Shown here one piece after another: positions 55,846-64,000 of a DNA stretch of 64,000 nucleotides. Origin of the DNA: Gaertneriomyces semiglobifer (taxonomy: Eukaryota; Chytridiomycota; Chytridiomycetes; Spizellomycetales; Spizellomycetaceae). Each line of letters begins with the position of its first letter. Position 1 is the stretch's first letter. The stretch is from the NCBI GenBank assembly GCA_025558075.1, contig JAHLKF010000037.1, positions 38,110 to 102,109 on the forward strand. Direction: 5' to 3'. A program made the position numbers and the translations under genes. The notes under the pieces were generated by a model. It did not search any database and had not been told where the DNA came from. It saw nothing but the letters and a program-made list of their open reading frames with translations.

Positions 55846-57141
55846 TTACGCATGTGTGTTTATGGCCATGCCACTATTTCTAGCAGAAGAGCTTGCAACA
55901 GTATCCCTTTTCAGACTCTCCATTCCTTTCTGATTCATGGCTTGGCCGGTGCCCTTGGAACCGATTCCGACGTTTGTATTTTTATTCGACCCGGCAGTTG
56001 TCTGCAAAATGGTGAGATACTCAAAGCTGTTCTCGCCAACTGCCCAAACGGTAGTGAGCAAAAAAATCACCGGTGTCACATAGTAACTAACACCAACTTG
56101 AATAGCACAGCGTAAGCGGGTTGAAGAGTAAGAGGCTAACGACGGACAGACACATACCATCGAGCACAATCGTTATGATCAGAGCGCCAACGCAAGAGCC
56201 GATCGTCACGGCCATGAGAACGTTGTTGCTCATTTGAACTTTAGTCAGCTTGTCATCTTTGGTCCGGATGGCCTGCACGGCGGCCCGCAAAGCTCTTGTA
56301 AACACGGATAATCCAACAATAATGTAGGTGACAGGACAAATCATCGATAAAACCCAAAAGTGAAAGGTAACGGACTCTCGATCTAGACCGTGAATCTGGT
56401 AGAGACCAAGAATCAAAGCAGAATGGCTGCCCAAGAACGCAACAATGCACGTTGCGCCCACTACTATGCGTCGCACTGTTGCGTTGTTGTACACCACGCT
56501 AAAGCGAACGGCACTCGCGAGCATGAGAAAGAATGCGCGAAAGTGAGCAGCAACCATCATTGCAGTGATGTAGCCACGGGCTGCACTTGGAAACTCCTCA
56601 TAAGGCTTGAGTTTCCTAGGTGAGCGTACACGTGAGCACTTCGATGTAGGCAACATGTTCGTTATCATGTGTACTTACTTTCCAGTGGACACTGCTGCGG
56701 CTTCAGCAAACGTCCCAATCATGGCAATCAAAAGGCAGATAGCACGCAAAGACGGCTTTGTCATCACACGTCGAATCGCCATGGCCAGGCCGCAAAAGAT
56801 CAACGGCCATGCACAGCCTATAATAATGCCTGGTATTCCATAGTTCACTACACATGGGAAGGCGTCAGCACCCAATCAAATAATGATATCGTGAACATCT
56901 CTCCTCCCATACCAGCGTAGTAATCGGCCTGGACATTTGCGACTGCCGTAACGCCTTCAACGGTGGCGAAACAACTCAGAAATTCAACGTTAATGTATCG
57001 AGGTTGCTTGACCCAGTTCGGTAATGCATCCATGAAGTAACCGGGCACACCAGAGAGTCTCATCAAGTTCAGAATCAATTCAACCCGTTGATCTTCGGAC
57101 GCCTGCAGGATTTGCGCGACAGCTTGGTCTAGGCCTTCCAT
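55846..57141 (-). CDS. Seven-transmembrane protein of unknown family
   Basis: Four exons (57141-56913, 56847-56679, 56615-56158, 56096-55846) join in frame to 368 residues. The N-terminal 76 residues are soluble (starting MEGLDQAVAQILQASEDQRVE). Seven hydrophobic helices follow: GIPGIIIGCAWPLIFCGLAM, AICLLIAMIGTFAEAAAV, AMMVAAHFRAFFLMLASAV, IVVGATCIVAFLGSHSALIL, FWVLSMICPVTYIIVGLSVF, LMAVTIGSCVGALIITIVL and YYVTPVIFLLTTVWAVG. The C-terminal 60 residues are Ser/Thr/Asn-rich with possible phosphorylation sites. The shape is that of a G-protein-coupled receptor, but no DRY, NPxxY or microbial-opsin lysine motif is visible, so I do not assign a class. It converges with the helicase gene after 265 bases. 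Confidence 0.7.
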
Positions 57142-58318
57142 GATGATCAACGATACCTGTTGGTGCGGGCAAGGTGAAGAACACACGAACCGGTCATTCT
57201 ATAAGAGGACAACGGCTCATCACCGAGATTTTAAACACAATATTCCAAAAGTTAGCTCAGCAGCCGCTCATTTCGGGTCAATGGCGTCAACTGAACCCTC
57301 ACAGAATAACGGGCCTTGGATCAGTGAAGCAGTATTTATATCCTTTGTCGATGTCCCTTGTTCGACCGAAGTACCCGCGCGCGTTCTCCGCTCTATCGAT
57401 ATGCTGTATGCCATCTCAAACCCTGGTATCTCGCGCCTACAAGCATACCTCTTGCTTGAATTATTAAAAATAGAAGTAAACCATGGAAAGAGGCTTTGAC
57501 CGAAGCCGGTGAGATTCAGATCCGCGGGGCCTGAGTTCGCGGGACGTAGACGTTGTCCGTGTCCTTGTCAAAATACACGGTCGGTCAATCGCAGGCCGCC
57601 GTGCACTGTTGCGCTTCTAAACAGCGTGTATATGTATGTGTTAGATAATAACTCGTGATGAAATGGCGACAGATGGATACCAAAGTACTGCTCATGTCAC
57701 GTTTGGTGCGACCGGAGAGGCGATAGGGGGAGTGGGCACAGCAGGAGGGAAACGGGCTTTTCGCCCGCATAGGCCGGTCTAGCAGATAGAGCAGACTTTT
57801 GTCTGGGCACTCGACACCGAATGCGCTCTGTGATAGGGTAGCTCGCAGTTGGCTTCGGAGTCCCTACTTCCATGAGCCACGTAGAGCTAGATGCTATCTG
57901 TCTGGGCGCACGCACCAACTGATTTTGGCTACGCAACATCCTTATTGCTACTCTATGTTTCATGGGAACTTCTTGGAATGAATGATGAATGCTCAACGGC
58001 AAGGGACTGTGGGTAAGAAGGGCGCTAAACTTGTGAGAGCAACGGGAAGATCCAGCGACATGCACGAGGAAGCCCCAACAGTCCACTCATCTTGAACTCA
58101 CTCATCCTTGGTAGTACATGGGCAAACTGTGGGATTGATGCATCTCTCAAAGCACAGGCTTTGAGTCTGGCGCACTGGATCAGGGTAAGGGAAAGTATTC
58201 CGACTAACCAGTGCTGATTTCCAGGCGATGCTTGAGAAGCCCCAACTGAGAAAGTTGCTTTTCTGCCAGTTTTACACGCGTGCTGACCTTAAAATTTGGG
58301 GGCGTGGCAAAAGGATTT
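57142..58318. other. Intergenic region, nothing recognised
   Basis: About 1.2 kb upstream of the seven-TM gene and downstream of the second tRNA-Lys. The longest frames (129 codons on - at 57697-58086; 119 codons on + from 57140) match nothing I know and lack convincing starts or splice sites. Confidence 0.45.
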
Positions 58319-58391
58319 AGCCCGACGTGGGGGTCGAACCCACAACCTTGAGGTTAAGAGCCTCACGCTCTGCCGATTGAGCTAGCCGGGC
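58319..58391 (-). tRNA. tRNA-Lys (anticodon CTT), second copy
   Basis: Identical over all 73 bases, including the 3' T, to the + strand copy at 21985-22057. The flanks differ. A TTTT run lies about 10 bases after the 3' end on the coding strand, a delayed terminator compared with the first copy. Confidence 0.96.
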
Positions 58392-59412
58392 TGGATACAA
58401 GCTCTACAGTTACTTACAGCTAAGTAGAGTTTAGTCTTCGGTGGCGTTAAACATCAGCGGCGTTAAGCATGTGACTGGCCTGGGAACATTCCCACCGGGC
58501 TGCGATTGAAAGGAATATCAGCCTTTGAGCGATGTGAACCGGGCGTCCAGAAGAGAAGGTTGCTGCTCGGAACATCAAATGGACGAGGTGATGTTGCTGA
58601 ATTTGCAAAGTGGTCTGGGATCTGCCATATTGTTCCGCCTCCGGGTGCCGCCGCTCGAGAGTGGGTGAGATGCTTTGCTGGAGGAAATGTGGGTGCACAT
58701 TCACAATTGTCCTGGTGCTAATGACCGGGGAACACAATCTTGCTATGGTCTTGTGTGCTGTTTAAAGTTCAATTACATCTGGATTCGCTCCCCTCAGTGG
58801 TATTTTGCGCCTTCTACTGTGAACCTTCCTGGCTGGGTCCCCGCATTAATAGTGCGAACGAGTGGCGTGACCTTCTCGAACCTGGGAAGCGTTCGCCTGC
58901 CGCAGTATTCATTGCCGTAAGAATCCAGCCTTTCACCGAGTGTATTAAAACTAGACCAACCTGCCTCGTCCCGTCCATCGCCGTGTGAACCTTCAAAACA
59001 TACCGTTGCATTACGCCATAGTGCACAGAGTTGACATTCCATAGCTGACCACACATCTCATCAGAGGAAGCTACATGGTAGTGGTAGAACACTGTGGGCT
59101 TGGTACTCGCATACACACTCACTCCTCGGCAGAATCACTTGTATGAGGCATTAGCGGTTGTCCAATAGTGCGAGCAATATAATTTTGTACGTGTCCTGCC
59201 TGGAACGAAAAGGGACGCTGCATAATTTTGGTGGCCCATTTCACAGAGAACACCACCAGCAAGCAGTACCTTTTGGCCGCTTTTGAAGGGGCCGGCGTAA
59301 GGTCGAGGATTCGTTTCTTTGCCCTTGGCTGACCTCCTTCCAAGTGTTCCCGTAGCTGGACCTGAGAGAAAAAGACGAGAGCCCCTCATAGTTCACCCCT
59401 TCCTTGAGAAGC
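58392..59412. other. Intergenic region with possible small minus-strand exons
   Basis: Minus-strand fragments read like protein: around 59119-59343 (REHLEGGQPRAKKRILDL, PAPSKAAKR) and 58814-59122 (HVASSDEMCGQLWNVNSVHY, VLKVHTAMDGTRQVGLVLIH). If the intron from 59272 to about 59199 is removed, the first fragment would end TYKIILLALLDNR and stop. I could not build a complete gene, so no CDS is called. Confidence 0.35.
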
Positions 59413-61713
59413 ATGCAGACTAGCGGCACCACTGGAGTCAACACAACCGCTAGCTACAATCATGGACTGGAGAGGGTTGACTCAAAAATCATGAATGGCG
59501 ACTCTTTGGGACGTCGGACTGTCACATTTGAAAGCTGCTACCCCCAAAAACCCTCAGGGTATGCCCGTCGTGGGAGAATCCCTACATGGAATGGCCCTTC
59601 AGATACCAAATGTTGGGATGATAATGGCGAGGATGAGCACCTGAATGCTGGCGATACCGAGGATAGTCACGAGAACCAAGATGAATACGACTCTGGCTTG
59701 ACCCATAGTCATGATCCGGATGACGCCGACGCTGATGATGATGACGATGATGAGGATGACTCCCGGCGACATACGGAGGCTGAAACCGACCTGCACGAGG
59801 CGACGGACGATATCCGGGACGACTTTCAAAGCGATACAGAGTGTGCGGTTTCGGCTTTCTCACCTGCTCCCTCGTTGGCTCATTCGCGGTCCTTGTCCTT
59901 CTCCGGCACAACGGCTTCTAGGCTGGAATCTGTAACCTCACCTCCGACACCAAAGCCATTCTTAACAGACCTCTGGCAGGCGCAAGCGCGCTTTTATTCC
60001 TCATCACCTGCCCAGAACATCCCAACCGCACGGCCGCGAACAATACGCCGCATCTCCAGTATGTCCGCACCCGTCAGTTATCAGCCATCTCCCGCACGCA
60101 ACGATGAAGAAAAGGAGGAAGAATCTCTGTGGTGGGGATTAGGGAAAGTCAAGCGCTCCTCGCTGATTGCACCCACTGATGAGCACGGGTTTTTGGGCGG
60201 TGTCCTCCGTACATGGTTCGGCGACAAAAAGCCCTCAGACGAGGATTTAGCTCGATCAGAAGGGCCTGCACATCAATCACCCAGACCAGCACATCATCGA
60301 TCCTTTTCGCATACGTATGGCGCCTCATTTTCGACATCTCCGGCCGTTTCCCGAGTTTCATCTAGCCGCCGATCTTTGGACTCTGTGACGCAGTCCGTTC
60401 ACCATGATTCCGAAAGCGAAGAGTACACAAACAAGTGGAGACAGCGACGCGCTTCTGACTCGGCGCCTGCGGCCTCTGATAATGAAAGTGACTGTGGTTT
60501 TAGTGTAGCGGACCTGGATGAGTGCATGGGAAGCATGGGATTGGACGATGGCCGACAGGGCCGATTTTATGGTGGATGGTTCGACAATGATACTGACCAT
60601 GACAATGGAAATGACTCTGCCGACGATGAACCTGATAATGAGGACGATGCGGAGCCGAATGCGGATCAGACTGCCTGCACGTCGGAGCATGATGAATCTG
60701 ATCTGGACACGCCGACGCTTCGCCGACCGCTAGCGAAACCGGCGGTTTTAACGAGAAGAGACAAGCGCGTGTCGACCCTGTCATCACCTCCAACCATGCA
60801 GTCATTCATATACCATCAAGCGGATGAACTTCCCTTGTCGCAATCGCCACGTACTGAATCTACACCTTCTTGGTCACGTCTTCTGGCGCGCCGACGGTCT
60901 TCACCAGCACCTTTGTCGGCTCCACTGCCCGATTGTCCAGAGATACCGCGCGGCGTGAAACATCACTCGAACACACTTCCGTCCAGCCCTCGACGTGTCT
61001 ACACGGCCCCTATACTGTCTACCCCGTCCCCACCTCGAAATCAACAAGGAAAAGCGTTGCGTTACACCATTCATGTGACGAACCCGGTGTACATTCCTCC
61101 TCCGTCGACGTTTTCTGCATTACTCACGCGCCAAAAGGGGTATACCTTGTATTGGGTCACTAGCGTCGAGGGTGAAAAGGTGAAAGCACGCGTTGGCAGA
61201 CGTTATCGCGAGTTCAGAGATCTATGGGAACAAGTGGAACTATTTATTAACAGTGATCAAAAAGGAAAGTTTAGTGAGTTGCCGAGCATGCCAGCCCGAA
61301 CAATGTTCCGTCGGTTTGATAAAAAGGTTGTGGAAGAGCGGCGCGTGGCATTTGAAAGTCTTTTGAAGTGGATTGCCGATCATGCACCAGTGCTGTTTTT
61401 ACCGGTCGTTCAAGAGTTTCTTGGACTTACTACTCCGGGTGCCAAGCACGGTGCTACGGGAGCTTTGCTACGTGTCAGGAGACGATTAACGGGGCGCAGC
61501 AATGGATCTTCCAATTCGTCCAAGTTGGGAATCTGGAATACACGCAAGGACGAAGAACGGAGGCGACAAGGAAAAGTTGGTGGAGTGGTGATTTGGGAGA
61601 TAGGGCGAAGCAATTTGAAGAGAGCGGATAGTCTTGTGAGAGCTCATACTGGAAAGAAAGGGTTCAGTTTGAAGAAAGGTAGAAAAGGCATGGATTTGGG
61701 CTGGCGTGATTAA
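59413..61713 (+). CDS. PX-domain phosphoinositide-binding protein
   Basis: A single-exon gene of 766 residues. Residues 1 to about 550 are predicted disordered and rich in Ser, Pro and Asp, with long acidic runs encoded at 59720-59760 and 60580-60700 and an amphipathic patch EESLWWGLGKVKRSSL. Residues about 553-680 form a PX domain: RYTIHVTNPVYI, YTLYWVTSVEG, VGRRYREFRDLWEQV, LPSMPARTMFRRFDKKVVEERRVAFESLLKWI and FLPVVQEFLGL. The RRYREF motif and the basic residue after the Pro-rich loop are the PI3P-contacting features. The C-terminus is strongly basic (RVRRRLTGRSNG, GFSLKKGRKG). It likely acts on endosomes or the vacuole. The ATG at 59413 is the first in the frame. No BAR or other second domain is visible, so no orthologue is named. 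Confidence 0.8.
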   Translation: MQTSGTTGVNTTASYNHGLERVDSKIMNGDSLGRRTVTFESCYPQKPSGYARRGRIPTWNGPSDTKCWDDNGEDEHLNAGDTEDSHENQDEYDSGLTHSHDPDDADADDDDDDEDDSRRHTEAETDLHEATDDIRDDFQSDTECAVSAFSPAPSLAHSRSLSFSGTTASRLESVTSPPTPKPFLTDLWQAQARFYSSSPAQNIPTARPRTIRRISSMSAPVSYQPSPARNDEEKEEESLWWGLGKVKRSSLIAPTDEHGFLGGVLRTWFGDKKPSDEDLARSEGPAHQSPRPAHHRSFSHTYGASFSTSPAVSRVSSSRRSLDSVTQSVHHDSESEEYTNKWRQRRASDSAPAASDNESDCGFSVADLDECMGSMGLDDGRQGRFYGGWFDNDTDHDNGNDSADDEPDNEDDAEPNADQTACTSEHDESDLDTPTLRRPLAKPAVLTRRDKRVSTLSSPPTMQSFIYHQADELPLSQSPRTESTPSWSRLLARRRSSPAPLSAPLPDCPEIPRGVKHHSNTLPSSPRRVYTAPILSTPSPPRNQQGKALRYTIHVTNPVYIPPPSTFSALLTRQKGYTLYWVTSVEGEKVKARVGRRYREFRDLWEQVELFINSDQKGKFSELPSMPARTMFRRFDKKVVEERRVAFESLLKWIADHAPVLFLPVVQEFLGLTTPGAKHGATGALLRVRRRLTGRSNGSSNSSKLGIWNTRKDEERRRQGKVGGVVIWEIGRSNLKRADSLVRAHTGKKGFSLKKGRKGMDLGWRD

Positions 61714-63057
61714 GAAGTGGTATTGCCGGAAGGTACGGTTAGGCGAAGGGAGCGGATATGACATGGACAAAAGAAGCGAACATGCTGGACATGTTTATAA
61801 TTATCATTGGACGGCTGCTTTGTAGACTGAGTGAGTGTCTTGGACAAACCCTTCTGAATAGGGCCATGAAAACTGTACATAATTGGACAACGTTGGGTAT
61901 GCAAACAAGTCGTTGAGCCAATGCTCTTGATCTATCGCAAGTTCGTGGACCGCCTCTTGGAAGGATTGTGGGCGCCTACCGAATGCTTCCAGTGTAAATG
62001 TAGAACGGGGGCTGTTCAATCCTTTAACTCTTCGCCAGATTTAGGCACAGCAAGAAATGAAGTTACGACACTTTGCGCAATGCCAGTTCTTTCAGAATGG
62101 AGAGAGTCCATTCCGCTGAGCTAAACAAGTGGGGTCGTGTGAGGTGGCGAGCATCTTCGTAATGAAGAACAATAGAAAATAACATCCCGACTGACATCAT
62201 CCCACCCTGGACTCAATGCAGTGCTTGTTAGTCGCTGGTTGATTTCTTGATTTTGGGGAATTAAGAGTCCGACAATAGAAGTGTGTTTGCATCTACGGCG
62301 GGGATTGCTGTGTGGTTGCTCTTGTTGTTGTTCGTTGACTTGGTGGTTTGTCACGGTGATGTCATGTCATTCTAGACTCATAGTCCGATCTACACAATGA
62401 CAATAGGCCGATACAAACAGGCAAAGCAAAAGGACAGCAGGTAAAACCAGAAGGCAGACTGGAAGAGCAGGTGAAGCTCCTTGATTCTATATAGGTTTAG
62501 ATCTGAGCGCAACCCCCCATCAGTGTTAGTTAAAATTCCCGTTGTAATTGGATCTTGTTTGACCAACAACAACAAAGTACGCGGCAAGCAACACCTCTAC
62601 TGGTTTGAACCACCACTCACAGCCTCTCTGCCATCCATTTGCCCCTATTCAGAACCTATTCAGCTATAAGAACGGAGGGAGGCCTCCCATCTCCTCTTTA
62701 CTCTTTCGTCGAGCAGTTATCATCTGATAATCATAAAAGAAGGTACGTGAACAATTTGGAGAGGAGCGCTTATAATCGATGGGACGCTGGGCCGATAACC
62801 CATCGACATGATCCGACCTAAACTCGCATATTGCGGTGGCCGCTTTTGACGATGATAGTGCTCATCACTACAGTGTCATTGTATGAGCTGCTTGCCTTTG
62901 GTGGGCGAGAAGGGTCATGTGGACCCTTGCAGCGTTTTTACTGTCTTGTCATACGAACTGGATCTCATCGTTATCCTCTATTCCTTTCTGCCATACAGCA
63001 GTCATATCACGTACTCAGCAGCGTCTGAAATAACAAGTCCACGTGCGTAAAGCAAGG
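61714..63057. other. Intergenic region upstream of glycogen synthase
   Basis: About 1.3 kb, presumably holding the 3' flank of the PX gene and the promoter of glycogen synthase. It has only short frames on both strands and no RNA gene or clear repeat. Confidence 0.45.
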
Positions 63058-64000
63058 ATGGAAGACGTAAACCTCGATATCACGAAGCCGTTACTGTTCG
63101 AGTGCGCTTGGGAGGTCGCTAACAAGGGTGAGTATCAGGGTCCAGCAATGATGCATGTGGCGTTAGCAGTACGCTCATTTCTTCATTTTGTTATGGAATA
63201 GTCGGAGGTATCTACACTGTTATCAAATCCAAAGCACCGGTCACAGCAGCCGAATATGGCGATCGATACCTTCTTCTCGGACCGCTCAACTACAAGTCGG
63301 CGCATATGGAAGTGGAAGCGATTACCACCTACCAGTCCCCTGCGCTGAAAGCTACACTAGAATCTCTCGAATCACGCGGAGTAAACTTCCTTTACGGACG
63401 ATGGCTGATTGAGGGTGCGCCCCACGTCTTGCTGCTAGATGTGGGAAGTGCAGGTCATCGCATGAATGAATGGAAAGCAGACCTTTGGAATATTGCAGGA
63501 ATTCCAAGTCCCAGTGACGATAAAGAAACGAATGAGGCGATCGTGTTTGGATACCTAGTTGCGTGGTTCTTGGGTGAGGTACGTGACAGAACCCCTTTGT
63601 TTCTCAGGTTGACTTACACTATGAATCCTGTAATGACTCTTTTTCTCCTCTATCCAGTTCCAACACCAATCCCAATTCCACGATACCTACCCATCTTCGG
63701 ACCTAAGTGAACGCGTGCCCAACACGAAGCCTGCCATGATTGCACATGTTCACGAATGGCTCGCTGGAGTCGCCCTTGTCTTGCTTCGCAAGCGCGCGCT
63801 CAACATTGCTACCATTTTTACAACCCATGCTACGCTCCTTGGGCGGTACCTCTGCGCCGGTGATGTCGATTTTTACAACAACCTCAAATGGTTCGATGTG
63901 GACGCTGAAGCCGGTAAACGTGGTATTTACCACCGCTACTGTATTGAACGTGCTGCCACCCACTGTGCCGATGTTTTCACGACTGTTTCGCACATCACTG
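63058..64000 (+). CDS. GSY: Glycogen synthase, 5' part
   Basis: This is the UDP-glucose-dependent glycogen synthase of fungi and animals (GT3 family), cut by the right edge. Exons 63058-63127 and 63202-63578 and the start of exon 3 (63658 onward) join in frame. Diagnostic sequences are [25 protein letters not shown] with the UDP-glucose-binding [91 protein letters not shown] and [24 protein letters not shown]. The start MEDVNLD is short, as in yeast Gsy. The arginine cluster for glucose-6-phosphate control and the phosphorylated C-terminus lie beyond the window. The first intron falls directly before the GG of the binding motif. Confidence 0.95.

Noticed and set aside
21985..58391. The two inverted tRNA-Lys genes as borders of a mobile element
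   Set aside because: No target-site duplication, integrase or terminal repeat lies next to either copy, and the genes between are ordinary chromosomal genes.

Overview
This is nuclear DNA of a eukaryote, almost certainly a zoosporic (chytrid-like) fungus. Every gene I could resolve except two is split by short GT-AG introns of about 45 to 130 bases, genes sit 100 to 500 bases apart on both strands, and three Pol III tRNA genes are present. The gene set mixes fungal traits (GPR1/FUN34 acetate-type transporter, Ilv3 dihydroxy-acid dehydratase, a Hos4-like ankyrin protein) with genes usually described as lost from yeasts and moulds but kept in early-diverging fungi and animals: the WAVE-complex subunit NAP1/NCKAP1, an E2F transcription factor and an SZT2-like TORC1 regulator. 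I cannot name the species. I saw no rRNA, CRISPR array or recognisable transposon.

Layout: 1-2451 the 3' part of NAP1/HEM (+); 2946-3411 a Bet1-like SNARE (-) divergent from a WW-domain protein at 3621-4245 (+); 4473-5546 acetate-type transporter (-); 6501-7847 TMX-like thioredoxin (+) convergent with dihydroxy-acid dehydratase 7954-10301 (-); 10820-13671 ATRIP/Rad26-like checkpoint protein (-); 14143-16284 ARM-repeat protein (-); 16788-21035 Hos4-like ankyrin protein (-); a small hypothetical gene and a tRNA-Lys near 22 kb; 22152-23272 peptide:N-glycanase (+); tRNA-Asp; 24628-25170 ribosomal protein eL30 (+); 25621-27592 E2F (-); a poorly resolved stretch 27.6-29.6 kb; 29639-40995 SZT2-like (-, about 3,632 aa) divergent from an ERGIC-53-type lectin 41151-42865 (+); 42987-43534 Ych1-like rhodanese phosphatase (-); 44249-55580 a 3,634-residue helicase/zinc-finger/triple-AAA+ protein (+); 55846-57141 seven-TM protein (-); a second identical tRNA-Lys at 58 kb; 59413-61713 PX-domain protein (+); and from 63058 the 5' part of glycogen synthase.

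The genes do not form a pathway cluster, as expected for a fungal chromosome arm. Themes recur: early secretory pathway and ER quality control (Bet1, TMX, PNGase, ERGIC-53 lectin, PX protein), DNA damage and cell cycle (ATRIP, E2F), nutrient signalling and storage (SZT2, glycogen synthase, transporter) and chromatin (Hos4-like).

The most unusual element is the giant gene at 44.2-55.6 kb. It joins an RGG-rich leader, a ZNFX1-type SF1 helicase with a Cys/His array inserted between its motifs, NFX1-like Cys-rich repeats, three CbbX-type AAA+ modules and a C-terminal Cys-containing tail in one continuous spliced reading frame. The other notable gene is the SZT2-like protein, whose nine exons I could join in frame throughout.
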